Origin: Oxydemutator sp963693105
GTDB taxonomy: Bacteria > Pseudomonadota > Gammaproteobacteria > Poriferisulfidales > Oxydemutatoraceae
Reading direction: 5' to 3'
NCBI GenBank assembly: GCA_963693105.1
Contig: OY843752.1
Coordinates: 1,116,001 to 1,180,000 of the forward strand
Length of the DNA: 64,000 nt
Shown: in pieces, positions 9,792 to 18,344 of the stretch
Layout of the letters: each line of letters starts with the position of its first letter
Numbering within the stretch: the stretch's first letter is position 1
Made by a program: the position numbers and the translations under genes
The notes under the pieces: model-generated
What the model was told of the DNA's origin: nothing
The model's input: only the letters and a program-made list of their open reading frames with translations
The model's database searches: none

Positions 9792-9909
9792 AAAGGAGTG
9801 CATTCGTTGCTATGCTTGTGTGGATGCCTGTCCTGCGAACGCAATCAGCCCGGACCACGACAGGACGCCGAAAACGTTGAGAGGCGTCGCGGCTCGCGGA
9901 ATTACATAG
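9772..9909 (+). pseudogene. Fragment of a 4Fe-4S ferredoxin-domain protein
   Basis: In a different frame from the molybdoenzyme remnant, codons 9772-9909 read MRPDIDEKECIRCYACVDAC followed by PANAIS, a clear bacterial 4Fe-4S motif C-x2-C-x2-C-x3-CP, then about 20 further codons to a TAG. There is no complete gene around it. The motif style (P-x-IDEKECIRC) resembles the C-terminal ferredoxin part of DUF362-type proteins, but that is a guess from memory of the family. The join with the previous remnant lies near 9770-9786, so two deletion end points or successive deletions are implied. Confidence 0.6.
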
Positions 9910-9940
9910 CAATCGGGCCGTTTTCTGAATATCCTTATCC

Positions 9941-9974
9941 GACCGGTTTATCGTGGATTTCAGGAAAACCGGTC
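9941..9974. repeat. 9-bp perfect inverted repeat before tRNA-Arg
   Basis: GACCGGTTT at 9941-9949 is matched by AAACCGGTC at 9966-9974 with a 16-nt spacer. There is no T-run after it, so it is not an obvious terminator. It could be an operator or a scar of a lost element beside the tRNA gene. Confidence 0.4.
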
Positions 9975-10004
9975 CGCGTTGACGGCCGGCGAAATGGTGT
10001 GCAA

Positions 10005-10081
10005 GCGCCCGTAGCTCAGTTGGATAGAGTACCTGGCTACGAACCAGGTGGTCGGAGGTTCGAATCCTTCCGGGCGCGCCA
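10005..10081 (+). tRNA. tRNA-Arg (anticodon ACG)
   Basis: A 77-nt cloverleaf: acceptor GCGCCCG pairs with CGGGCGC, discriminator G, encoded CCA. The anticodon arm is CCTGG-CTACGAA-CCAGG, giving ACG (read as ICG), and the T arm is GGAGG-TTCGAAT-CCTTC with one mismatch. It lies directly downstream of the two pseudogene fragments. Confidence 0.97.
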
Positions 10082-10126
10082 GTCCCCGCCGTTTTTGCGA
10101 AACCGGCTTGATTGCCGTTTGTGAGC

Positions 10127-10912
10127 ATGTGGTATTCTGCATTTTTGTTGCGGTCGGCGTTGTTATGCGCGTCGGTTCTCGGCGCCGCCGCGGTTTTTGC
10201 CGACCCTCTTGATGAGGCCTCGGACCTGGTCCGCGACGAGGTCGAAAAGGGCGCCGCTTCGCAACGCGCCATCAACCGGCTTGACGACGAGACACGCCGC
10301 CTGCGCGAGGAGCAACGGGCGTTGCTCACCAGGGCCGAGTCCCTGGAAACCTATCTTCGTCAGCTGCGCGAACTGACTGCCGACCAGGAAGACTCGATGA
10401 AGCGGTACCGCGACGGTATTGCGCGCGCCCGTGACATCGAGCGTGAAATCCTGCCGCTGGCCGAGAGGATGGTCGGCGCACTCGATGAGTTCGTCCGGCT
10501 CGATGTGCCGTTTCTGACCGATGAGCGAAATGCGCGCATACAAAGACTCGAGGCGATGCTGCCGAAATCCGGCCTGTCGGCTTCGGAGAAGTTCCGCCGC
10601 ATCTTGGAGGCGTACGGCGTCGAGGCCGACTACGGCCGCACCATTGAGGCCTACCGCGGCGAACTCGGAGACGACGGCGGCCAGGTTGTGGATTTCCTTC
10701 GCATCGGCAGGAGCGTTCTCATTTATCAGACACTCGACGGCGGGCGAATCGGTGTCTGGGATTCCGTTGGAAAATCCTGGCGCCCGCTAGGCGACGAGCA
10801 CCGCCCGGCTGTCCGCCGCGGCCTGCGCATGGCGCGCAAGGTCGTGCCGCCCGGATTGCTTGTGTTGCCGGTCCGAACCGCGAATCTGCGGCGCGCAGAG
10901 CAGCCGAAATGA
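10127..10912 (+). CDS. DUF3450 family periplasmic coiled-coil protein (TonB2 cluster)
   Basis: A 261-residue protein with a signal peptide (hydrophobic residues about 5-25 ending VFADP). A long charged coiled coil follows (about 30-115, rich in Glu, Arg and Leu), then a small globular C-terminal part (VVDFLRIGRSVLIYQT...WRPL). This matches the DUF3450 proteins that lead TonB2-type operons in Vibrio and Shewanella; their exact role is unknown, probably support of the TtpC/ExbB complex. The stop overlaps the next ATG (ATGA). The start at the ATG at 10127 places the signal core correctly; a GTG 6 nt upstream is an alternative. Confidence 0.8.
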   Translation: MWYSAFLLRSALLCASVLGAAAVFADPLDEASDLVRDEVEKGAASQRAINRLDDETRRLREEQRALLTRAESLETYLRQLRELTADQEDSMKRYRDGIARARDIEREILPLAERMVGALDEFVRLDVPFLTDERNARIQRLEAMLPKSGLSASEKFRRILEAYGVEADYGRTIEAYRGELGDDGGQVVDFLRIGRSVLIYQTLDGGRIGVWDSVGKSWRPLGDEHRPAVRRGLRMARKVVPPGLLVLPVRTANLRRAEQPK

Positions 10913-12270
10913 AAAAATATCTCGCGGGAATGGTTCTGGCGTGGACGTTCTGCGCGCCGGTGTTTGCGGAGCAGCCGGTGTCGTCGTTTGAGCAACTGCT
11001 GGAGAAAATCCGCCGCGATTACCGCGAAGATCTCGAACTGCACCGCGAGCGCGAGAGCCGCTTCACCGGAGACAGGGAGAAACAGACGCATGCGCTGGCC
11101 GGGACGCGGCAGCGTCTTGACCGGTTGCTCAAGGAAAGCGCGACACTGGAGGCGCGCTTCAACGACAACGAGGAGAAACTGCTTGCCCTGAGGCAACTGC
11201 ACCACCAGAGAGCCGGCGACCTTGAGGAATTGTCCGCCGTGGTCGTGCGCCGCGTCGCCGACATCCGGGCGACTTTGTCGGAATCGTTCATGAGCCTGCT
11301 GCTGCCCGATGCGGACGACCGACTCGCGCGCCTGATGCGCGAGGACGGTCTGCCGGACCTCGCCAGCCTGGAAGACCTGTGGTACCTGATGACCGAGATC
11401 ATGACGGTGCAGGGCGGCAGCCACCGTTTTGAGGCCGATGTCATCTTGTCCGACGGACGGCGCGAGCGCCGCGAAGTGACGGGCATCGGCCCCTTTACCG
11501 CGATTTCGCGGGGACGGTTTCTGAAATACCTGGCTGACAGCCGCGGCCTCGCCGACCTCGCCCGCCAGCCGCCGTCGCGTTATCTCGCGGCCGCCGAAGC
11601 CGTCTCGCAAGCCGGTGCGGATTCGGACTTTGTCGCGGCGCCGGTGGACCCGTCGCGCGGCGCCATTCTGACGACGTTGGTTCAGGCGCCAACGTTGATA
11701 GAACGCATCGGCCAGGGCGGGTGGATTGCCTATCTGATTCTGGCGCTGGGCCTGGCCGGGCTGCTGCTTGCAGCGGAGCGCATTGTGTCGCTGATGCGCG
11801 TGGTCGGCAGCGTGCGCCGACAGAAGGGCGAGCATGAACCATCGGCGGCCAATCCGCTGGGGCGGGTTCTCGAAGCTTCGCGTGAGCACGGCGGCGCCGA
11901 TGTCGAAAGCCTGGAGCTCAGCCTGCACGATGCGGTGATCCGGGAAATGCCGCCGCTTGAACGCGGTCTCGGCGCCCTCAAGGTTGTCGCCGCGATTGCG
12001 CCGCTGCTCGGGCTGCTGGGCACCGTCGTCGGCATGATCGAGACCTTCCAGGCGATTACACTGTTCGGCACGGGCGACCCGCGAACCATGGCCGGCGGCA
12101 TCAGTCAGGCGCTGGTGACGACGGCGCTGGGCCTGATGGTCGCGGTGCCGCTGCTGTTGCTGCACACTTTCGCCGCCGCGCGCAGCCGCGAAATCCGGCA
12201 AATCCTCGAGGAGCAAAGCGCCGGTATCGTCGCGCTGCACGCGCGCCGGACCGGGGCCGGGCGGGAGTGA
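10909..12270 (+). CDS. TtpC-like MotA/TolQ/ExbB proton channel with long N-terminal extension
   Basis: A 453-residue inner-membrane protein. It has a signal peptide (residues 1-20), a long coiled-coil periplasmic extension (about 25-260), then three membrane segments of the TolQ/ExbB fold (about 270-290 and the two around IAPLLGLLGTVVGMIETF and ALVTTALGLMVAVPLLLL). GLLGTVVGMI and the TT-ALGL pattern are the proton-channel hallmarks. It matches TtpC, the extra ExbB-like subunit of TonB2 systems, needed there for TonB2-dependent iron uptake. It is tightly linked to the DUF3450 gene and followed by a normal ExbB. Confidence 0.85.
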   Translation: MKKYLAGMVLAWTFCAPVFAEQPVSSFEQLLEKIRRDYREDLELHRERESRFTGDREKQTHALAGTRQRLDRLLKESATLEARFNDNEEKLLALRQLHHQRAGDLEELSAVVVRRVADIRATLSESFMSLLLPDADDRLARLMREDGLPDLASLEDLWYLMTEIMTVQGGSHRFEADVILSDGRRERREVTGIGPFTAISRGRFLKYLADSRGLADLARQPPSRYLAAAEAVSQAGADSDFVAAPVDPSRGAILTTLVQAPTLIERIGQGGWIAYLILALGLAGLLLAAERIVSLMRVVGSVRRQKGEHEPSAANPLGRVLEASREHGGADVESLELSLHDAVIREMPPLERGLGALKVVAAIAPLLGLLGTVVGMIETFQAITLFGTGDPRTMAGGISQALVTTALGLMVAVPLLLLHTFAAARSREIRQILEEQSAGIVALHARRTGAGRE

Positions 12271-12275
12271 CGCGG

Positions 12276-12806
12276 ATGTTCGAGCCCCGCGTTCTGGTCT
12301 GGCCGATACAGGATTTTCTGACGCTTGGCGGCCCCGTCTTGTTCGCCGTCATGCTGGTCACTTTCGTCATGTGGTTTTTGATTGCCGAACGCTACTGGTA
12401 TTTCGCGACATGGTCGGCGCGCGCGATGCGGCGCTACACCGGGATGTGGCGGCACTACGGTGATCCGCTCGCGTGGCGCCGCCGCGCCGTTCGCCGTTAC
12501 TGGTTGTCCGAATACCGTGTCGAAAACGAAAGACACCTGGGGTTGATTCGCGCGCTGGTCCGGTTGAGCCTGTTGCTTGGCCTGTTGGGCACGGTGGTGG
12601 GCATGATCGAGGTCTTCGATGCGCTGTCCGCGACCGGTTCAAGCGACGCCCGCACCATCGCGTCGGGCGTTTCGAAGGCCACCATGCCGACGATGGCCGG
12701 CATGGTGGCCGCACTGTCCGGCTTTTATTTTTCAGTGCATCTGCGCCACCGGGAAAAGCGCATGCTCGAACGACTCGAAAAACATTTCCACCTGATTGCC
12801 GCGTGA
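12276..12806 (+). CDS. exbB: ExbB-type proton channel subunit (TonB2 system)
   Basis: About 176 residues with three membrane helices: residues about 12-37 (GGPVLFAVMLVTFVMWFLIA), about 90-113 (LSLLLGLLGTVVGMIEVF) and about 130-155 (ATMPTMAGMVAALSGFYF). The GLLGTVVGM motif and the Thr-rich third helix are the ExbB/TolQ pore. The ATG at 12276 has GGGAG 8 nt upstream; a GTG overlapping the previous stop (12267) is the alternative. It is shorter than E. coli ExbB (244), as is usual for TonB2-type ExbB. It should form a pentamer around the ExbD dimer. Confidence 0.9.
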   Translation: MFEPRVLVWPIQDFLTLGGPVLFAVMLVTFVMWFLIAERYWYFATWSARAMRRYTGMWRHYGDPLAWRRRAVRRYWLSEYRVENERHLGLIRALVRLSLLLGLLGTVVGMIEVFDALSATGSSDARTIASGVSKATMPTMAGMVAALSGFYFSVHLRHREKRMLERLEKHFHLIAA

Positions 12807-12807
12807 C

Positions 12808-13221
12808 ATGAGATATCGCTCTTTACTGCAACGGCAAAGCGAGGAGGAGGTGGACATCAACCTGACGCCGATGCTGGACGTCGTTTTCATCCTGCTGATT
12901 TTCTTCATCGTCACCGCGTCTTTCGTCAAGGAGGCGGGAGTCGAGGTGTCGCGCCCGACCGCGGAGTCCGCCGTGCGCCAGGAACACGCCTCGATTCTGG
13001 TCGCCATTGACGCCGGCGGCGGCGTCTGGATAGACAAGCGCAACGTGGACATCCGCGCGGTGCGCGCCAATGTCGAAAGACTGCATCTGGAGAACCCGCA
13101 AGGCTCGGTGGTCATCCTCGCCGACCGCATGTCGAACAACGGCGTGCTGGTCGAGGTGCTCGACCAGGTGCGCCTGGCCGGCGTCGAGAAAATTGCAATC
13201 GCCGCGCACAACGATGAATGA
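12808..13221 (+). CDS. exbD: ExbD-type biopolymer transport protein (TonB2 system)
   Basis: A 137-residue single-pass protein. A short cytoplasmic N-terminus precedes the membrane segment in which the proton-carrying Asp24 sits (INLTPMLDVVFILLIFF), followed by a periplasmic domain ending AIAAHNDE. It couples the proton gradient to TonB together with ExbB. The ATG at 12808 lies immediately after the exbB stop. The 3' end overlaps tonB by 8 nt. Confidence 0.92.
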   Translation: MRYRSLLQRQSEEEVDINLTPMLDVVFILLIFFIVTASFVKEAGVEVSRPTAESAVRQEHASILVAIDAGGGVWIDKRNVDIRAVRANVERLHLENPQGSVVILADRMSNNGVLVEVLDQVRLAGVEKIAIAAHNDE

Positions 13222-13831
13222 TGCCGCCGCCGCCGGGCGTTTACCGGGCTGTTTGCTTGTGGCGGCGGCAGTCACGTACGGGCTGTTTCTGTTGATGTCC
13301 CGTCTGGTGAACACCGACGGGCTCGTCGGGCTGGCGCCGCCGCCGCAGTTGCTGGTGGATTTCATACGCATTGAGCGCGACGAGACCGCAATGGAAGACC
13401 GGCGTCCGCCGCCGCCGGAGCCCGCGAAGACCGAGCCGTTGCCGCCGGCGATCCAGAAATTCACGTTCAACAGGCCCGCCGCCGGGTTGCCCGGCCTCGA
13501 CGCGAGCCTCGCGCTGTTTCCCGATATCCGCATCGATTGGTCGGGTTTTGTCGTCGGCGACGGCGGCACGCCCCTGGTCCGGATCAGTCCGGTGTATCCG
13601 GTGCGGGCATCGAGCCGCGGCATCGAGGGCTGGGTCGAGATTGAATTCACGATAGACAGGGATGGCGGGGTCGTCGCGCCGCGCGTCGTCGAGTCCGAGC
13701 CGCCGGCTGTTTTCGACCGCGCGGCGCTGCGCGCGGTTTCGCGATGGCGCTATCGTCCGCCGATGCAGGACGGACGCCCGGTGCGCCGCGATGGCGTTCG
13801 CGTTGTCATCGAGTTTCAATTGGAGAAATGA
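13214..13831 (+). CDS. tonB: TonB energy transducer (TonB2 type)
   Basis: A 205-residue protein with an N-terminal membrane anchor (about residues 10-30), a short Pro-rich stretch (RRPPPPEPAKTEPLPP) and a C-terminal TonB domain with YPVRASSRGIEGWVEIEFTI, DRDGGV and WRYRPPMQDGRP. It transmits energy from ExbB/ExbD to outer-membrane receptors such as the one at 28105. The short periplasmic linker is typical of TonB2 rather than E. coli TonB. The start overlaps exbD and the stop overlaps the TPR gene. Confidence 0.9.
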   Translation: MNDAAAAGRLPGCLLVAAAVTYGLFLLMSRLVNTDGLVGLAPPPQLLVDFIRIERDETAMEDRRPPPPEPAKTEPLPPAIQKFTFNRPAAGLPGLDASLALFPDIRIDWSGFVVGDGGTPLVRISPVYPVRASSRGIEGWVEIEFTIDRDGGVVAPRVVESEPPAVFDRAALRAVSRWRYRPPMQDGRPVRRDGVRVVIEFQLEK

Positions 13832-15033
13832 GATCGTCTGCAAACCGGTGTTTCCCCGCGCTGTTTTTCGCCGCCGTTCTTTGCGCGGCGCCGTCGCAGG
13901 CCGCCTGGCTGCTGTCGCAAAAGGTGTATGACGCCGTTTCCGCCGCCGCCGGACAGGTCGAGGCCGGCAAGCACGACGTCGCCCGCGCGAGATTGGAGCG
14001 GCTGGTATCGCGCGGCTCGCTGAACCCCTACGAACGCGCGGTGGTCGAGCAGCAACTCGGCGCCATTGCGTCGGCGCTCGGCGATTACCGTGAGGCCGCC
14101 TCGCATTTCGAGACCGCGCTGACCACCGACGGCCTGCCGGAAACTTTCACGGGCCAACTGCGCTACAACACCGCGCAGGTTTATCTTGCACTGGACCGCG
14201 CGGGCGAGGCGGTCGCGCTGCTCGAGCTGCTGTTCGACGGCGTCGGCGAGCCGCCGCCTGAAAGTTATTTCTCAATGGCGCAGGCCCTGCACCTGCTCGA
14301 GCGCGACGTCGAGGCGCTGGAGTGGGCCGAGAAAGGTCTGCGCGGCCATCCCTCGCCGTCGGAGGGCCATTACGCGCTCGTTTCCGGGCTGAATCTGCGG
14401 CTTGAACGCTGGCGCCGCGCGCGCGAACTGCTTGAAGAAATCATCCGGCGTTTCCCCGGCAAGGCGGTTTACTGGCGCCAACTGACGGCAGTGTGGATGG
14501 AGCTGGGAGAAGAGAAACAGGCGCTGGTCACCAGCGAACTCGGCCACCGCCGGGGCGTGCTGCTGGAAGGCGGCGATGTGTTGCGGCTGGCGCGGTTGTA
14601 TCTCTACCATGATTTCCCGCACAAGGCCGCGCACTTGCTTGAACGCGGTCTGGACGACGGCGTCGTGGCGGACAAGCCGGGCCACTGGGAGCTGCTCGCT
14701 TCCGCCTGGAGCAACGCCCGCGAGCACGCACGCGCCGTGGCGCCGCTGCAGAAGGCGGCGCGGCGCTCCGATACCGGCGAACTGTTTCTAAGGCTGGCGC
14801 GGTTGCGGGTCGAGGAGGAGGACTGGCCGCGCGCGCGCGAGTCGCTGGCGCGCGCCTTTGAGCGCGGCGGTCTTGTCGATGAGCCCGGTGCGCGTCTGCT
14901 GAACGGTATCGTGCTGGCGAAACTCGAGCGTGCCGCCGAGGCCGGGGCCGAATTTTCGTATTGCCTGGCCTTTGACGCGACGCGCGACGAGGCAACGCGC
15001 TGGCTCGACTACCTCGGCCAGACGAATCACTGA
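13828..15033 (+). CDS. TPR-repeat periplasmic protein of the TonB2 operon
   Basis: A 401-residue protein with a signal peptide (about 1-25, ending SQAAW) and at least six tetratricopeptide-like helical repeats, for example AIASALGDYREAASHFETAL, YNTAQVYLALDRAGEAVALL and LLASAWSNAREHARAVAPL. TPR proteins of this kind end many TonB2 operons and are thought to scaffold the complex in the periplasm. The ATG overlaps the tonB stop (ATGA). The gene stops 9 bp short of the convergent FGE-fold gene. Confidence 0.8.
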   Translation: MRSSANRCFPALFFAAVLCAAPSQAAWLLSQKVYDAVSAAAGQVEAGKHDVARARLERLVSRGSLNPYERAVVEQQLGAIASALGDYREAASHFETALTTDGLPETFTGQLRYNTAQVYLALDRAGEAVALLELLFDGVGEPPPESYFSMAQALHLLERDVEALEWAEKGLRGHPSPSEGHYALVSGLNLRLERWRRARELLEEIIRRFPGKAVYWRQLTAVWMELGEEKQALVTSELGHRRGVLLEGGDVLRLARLYLYHDFPHKAAHLLERGLDDGVVADKPGHWELLASAWSNAREHARAVAPLQKAARRSDTGELFLRLARLRVEEEDWPRARESLARAFERGGLVDEPGARLLNGIVLAKLERAAEAGAEFSYCLAFDATRDEATRWLDYLGQTNH

Positions 15034-15042
15034 ACCCGGCGG

Positions 15043-16629
15043 TTACGACTCGCCATCGAGAACGATGCGGAAGCCGATGCGCGGGGAATGAAACGACGCC
15101 GGCACGCGATTCTCGAAATCAATGCGCGTGGTTTCCTCGCCCGGCAGCGAAAAATTTCCGCCCTTGACGACGACCGCGTAGCCGTTGCCGGAAACGCCGA
15201 TACTGCGGGTCCACTCGGAGACGTTGCCGCCCATCTGGAGGATGGCGCCTTGCGGCGTAACATCGCCGTGGTTTTCCAGCGCCGGCAGCGGCGCGGTGGC
15301 CGGGGTGTCGGCGGTTGCGGCGCGTCCTTTCTCGTAAAAAGCCCCCCACGGCCAGGCGTAGCGTCCGTTCGACGACGCCGCCACGGTCCATTCCGCGGCG
15401 CTCGGCAAACGGCCGCCGGCCCAGCGCGCGAAAGCGTAGGCCGACCACCAGTTGATGCCGGTCGCCGGCAGATGGTCGTCGTCCGTTTCCGGCCATGGCG
15501 GCGGGCGGTAGTCGTGGTCTTTCGGTTCATTTTCGTTTGCGTAAAAACCGAGTCGCGCGATCGGGTCTTCCAGAAAACGGCGGTACTGGGCGCGAGTCAC
15601 CTCGTGGCGCAGAATGCGAAACGCCTGCCGCCGGCTGTCGCGGTCGAACAGTTTTTCGATGACTTCAAGGTGTTTGCGCGACAGCGCCGACAACAGCCCC
15701 GGAATTCTCGCGCTGGGCGGCAGGCCAAGCGGATAAGCGCCCGGAGTGATGCGCGCGACCGGCGTATCCTCCTGCGACCAGGACGGTCTTTGCGGCGCCC
15801 GGTCATAGACACAGCGGAAGCCGACGTACGGAGAACGGTAGGTCGGCGGCGCGTGGCGGTAGAGCGCGTTCAAACCGTAGATTGCATAGGGCCGGTTGAA
15901 GGCGTTGCCGCCGTGCAGGCTGGGACGCGGATCGTCGCGCAGACCCCGCGCCCATTCGGAAACGTTGCCGCCGAGGTCGTGCAGGCCTTGCGGAGTGTCG
16001 AGGCCGGGATGCACGCCGCACCGCTGCGCCGCGTTGAGGCGCGTGTCGAGATGCGGCCAGCCGGAGGCGTCGAAAGTTTCGCCCCACGGGTAAAGCCGTG
16101 TCTCGACGCCGCCGGCGAGCGCCATCCATTCGTGGCGCGTCGGCAGGCGGCCCCCGGCGGCGCGGCAGTAGGCGTGGGCGTCGTAATAACTGACGCCGTT
16201 GGCCGGCGCCCGCAGACGCCCGCTGACCTTGTGCTCCTGGCTGCTGCTGTAATAAACCCAGCCGCCGGGTTGTCCGGGCGCGGCGATGCCCGGCGGCCGG
16301 TGCAGCTGCTGCCACTTCACGAACTTGTAGAAATTCTCCTGGCGGACTTCGCAGCGGTCGGCCCAGATCGTGTTCAGGTTGTGGGTCCGTTGTTTTTTGT
16401 CCAGCAGAGGGTCGAACGAACGGATGTATTCGAAAGCGCGGAGGTTCGAAAGCAGAATCCGGTCGAGCCGCCGGCCCTGCGAGTCTTCATCGTCGGCGGC
16501 GTCGCCGCGAATGGTGACGGTGTCGAAGTCGTGAAAGGTTACGCGCAATTTGTAGTAACTCATGACGGCGACCGCCAGCACGAAGAGCGCCAGCGCGAAG
16601 TTCATCAGTGCCGAAAGAATACGCTTCAT
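15043..16629 (-). CDS. Membrane-anchored protein with two tandem FGE-sulfatase (SUMF1-like) domains
   Basis: A 528-residue protein with one N-terminal membrane segment (residues about 5-24, MNFALALFVLAVAVMSYYK), then two formylglycine-generating-enzyme-fold domains. Domain 1 has VSYYDAHAYCRAAGGRLPTR, LYPWGE, GGNVSEW and YVGFRCV. Domain 2 has INWWSAYAFARWAGGRLPSA, YAWPWG, GGNVSEWTR and RIGFRI. True FGE carries a copper-binding Cys pair after the RGGS motif; the matching stretches here (HGGNAFNRPY and KGGNFSLPGEE) have no cysteine, so a formylglycine oxidase role is unlikely. A structural or binding role, as for GldK of the type IX secretion system, is more plausible. It is the last gene of a four-gene operon; its ATG overlaps the upstream stop. 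Confidence 0.8.
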   Translation of the reverse strand: MKRILSALMNFALALFVLAVAVMSYYKLRVTFHDFDTVTIRGDAADDEDSQGRRLDRILLSNLRAFEYIRSFDPLLDKKQRTHNLNTIWADRCEVRQENFYKFVKWQQLHRPPGIAAPGQPGGWVYYSSSQEHKVSGRLRAPANGVSYYDAHAYCRAAGGRLPTRHEWMALAGGVETRLYPWGETFDASGWPHLDTRLNAAQRCGVHPGLDTPQGLHDLGGNVSEWARGLRDDPRPSLHGGNAFNRPYAIYGLNALYRHAPPTYRSPYVGFRCVYDRAPQRPSWSQEDTPVARITPGAYPLGLPPSARIPGLLSALSRKHLEVIEKLFDRDSRRQAFRILRHEVTRAQYRRFLEDPIARLGFYANENEPKDHDYRPPPWPETDDDHLPATGINWWSAYAFARWAGGRLPSAAEWTVAASSNGRYAWPWGAFYEKGRAATADTPATAPLPALENHGDVTPQGAILQMGGNVSEWTRSIGVSGNGYAVVVKGGNFSLPGEETTRIDFENRVPASFHSPRIGFRIVLDGES

Positions 16630-18344
16630 TGCGTGAACGGAAGCCGTCCGAACCTGCGCAAAAGCCCCAGAATCAGCAGGGCCGCGGCGATGCCGTAGGC
16701 AAGGAACATCTCGCGTTCCTTGCGGTGGCGCACGGGCGGGCGGTACGTCATCCACGACACCTCGTTGACGCGAATCCCGTTCTCATCGGTCGGCAACAGC
16801 AGGCGTCCGTCACCGTCAATCGCCGAATAGATGTAGGCGATCAGGTAGTCGTCTCTTTCGGGACTGACGAACGTCGCGACGCGCCAACGATAGGTCCGGG
16901 GATCTTGTTGTGCGGGCGGCATCAACACCAGGGTTTCTTTTTCAAGCGATGCTTGCAGCCCCTTGTAGATTGCCGGATACAGCCCCAGGCGGCCCGTGAC
17001 ATCGGCCTCGCCGGGGAGGAACCCGAGTTGCTCCTGCCGCTCGTTGCCCGCGAGCACCGCTTTCTTGAGCGGCTGGTTGAGTTCCAGTGCCAGTTGGTTG
17101 TCGGCGAGATGGGGCGCCGTGGTCTGCGACACGTCGAGAGGGTGGCCATCGAAAGCGTGCTGTACCTGCTCGCCGAGTCGTTTCAAGAACGCGAGTTGTT
17201 TCGAATTGCGCGGCAGCTGCGCGGTGGCCGCCGGGGCCAGGACATCGCGGCGGAAGTCGAACCGTTCAAGCGTCAGATAGCGGCCGTTGTCGGCGTCGTT
17301 CTGCGCTTTTTGCATGAAACCGAACAGCGCCGCCAGCAACCGGGTGTAGTCTATCCTGTTCTTGCCCCCGTTCCGCGAGGTTTGCACGATCTCATTGTTT
17401 TTTTTGTCAGGCGACTTGTTTCCTGACGGGACGGCCGTTCTGAAGCGGATGACCGCCGGTGTGCGTCCTCTCTGCCGGCCCGGGTTCATGGCCTGTCCCA
17501 TCAGTTGCGACAGCGCGTTGAACATCGCGTCGCTGCGGCGTGACTGTTCGTCTTGTCCGTTGCGGTTGTCGCCGGGCAAGTCCGCCGCCGGCGTTTTGGC
17601 GTCCCAGGCGAGGTCATCGAAGGGATATGGCTCCTGCGCCGTGTCGCCGGACAAATCGGTGTCCTGCGGAAAGGCCTCCCACGCCTTGCCGCCGTAGCGC
17701 GAGCCGTCGTCGGTCTGCCCCTCGCCGGGTTCTGCGAGGGGGGGGTCTTCGGCGGCTTCCTGCGCCGGTTCGCCGCCCGTTGCGGTCCAATCGGCGCCGG
17801 GCGCCGGCGCTTTGCCGTGGTAGCCGATAAAGTGCCAGTGCCCGGGCAGCCGTCCGTGGTGCTGGCGGATGATGGACATTGCGATGTAGAACATGCGCAC
17901 GTCGTATATGTCCACGCGCATCCGCGCCTTTTGATTGGGTGTCATCGTCGCGAGGAAGCGGTCGAAGGCGTTGTTCTGCTTCAGCAGCTCCTCGCGTCTG
18001 AAAACCCGCTTGCTGTAGTAATCGCGCACGAAGTCGGCGTGCAATTCGACAATCGGCATGACTTGGAAATTGAGCACGCGGTCAAGCGGCGAGTTCCGGT
18101 AGTCGTGCAATCTGGCCGGCGCCGATGTCGGCAGGCCGTTCATGACGACCGACGTCGCCAGATCCCTGCTGAGCAGCACCGAGACGTCCTCGACCTCGGC
18201 CAGGCGTTCCTGCTCCTGCGCGTTCTTGGTCGCGATTGTGATTACGATCAGGATGATGACAATCGCCACGCTGTTGGCGAGTATGTCGGCCAGCGCGATG
18301 CCGGCGAAAGCCGGGAAAAGACGGGGTTGGGCGCGGCCGGTCAT
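16626..18344 (-). CDS. ExbD/MotB-like rod protein with large periplasmic domain (unknown family)
   Basis: A 572-residue protein. The N-terminal helix (about 14-37) carries an acidic residue, Asp20 in IALADILANSVAIVIILI, resembling MotB FADFMTA and ExbD FIDVM, where Asp carries protons. Next come a Glu/Arg helical region, a low-complexity Pro/Asp/Gly linker (about 180-290), a globular part, and a second membrane helix near the C-terminus (about 545-562, FLAYGIAAALLILGLL). I do not recognise the periplasmic domain. It overlaps the upstream small rod gene and the downstream FGE-fold gene by 4 nt each, so the four proteins are probably made together. Confidence 0.75.
   Translation of the reverse strand: MTGRAQPRLFPAFAGIALADILANSVAIVIILIVITIATKNAQEQERLAEVEDVSVLLSRDLATSVVMNGLPTSAPARLHDYRNSPLDRVLNFQVMPIVELHADFVRDYYSKRVFRREELLKQNNAFDRFLATMTPNQKARMRVDIYDVRMFYIAMSIIRQHHGRLPGHWHFIGYHGKAPAPGADWTATGGEPAQEAAEDPPLAEPGEGQTDDGSRYGGKAWEAFPQDTDLSGDTAQEPYPFDDLAWDAKTPAADLPGDNRNGQDEQSRRSDAMFNALSQLMGQAMNPGRQRGRTPAVIRFRTAVPSGNKSPDKKNNEIVQTSRNGGKNRIDYTRLLAALFGFMQKAQNDADNGRYLTLERFDFRRDVLAPAATAQLPRNSKQLAFLKRLGEQVQHAFDGHPLDVSQTTAPHLADNQLALELNQPLKKAVLAGNERQEQLGFLPGEADVTGRLGLYPAIYKGLQASLEKETLVLMPPAQQDPRTYRWRVATFVSPERDDYLIAYIYSAIDGDGRLLLPTDENGIRVNEVSWMTYRPPVRHRKEREMFLAYGIAAALLILGLLRRFGRLPFTQ

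Noticed and set aside
9405..10081. Genomic island or prophage at tRNA-Arg
   Set aside because: No integrase, no repeat of the tRNA end and no foreign genes; only decayed gene pieces are visible.
15043..16629. Active formylglycine-generating enzyme with a sulfatase partner
   Set aside because: No Cys at the catalytic positions of either domain and no sulfatase gene nearby.
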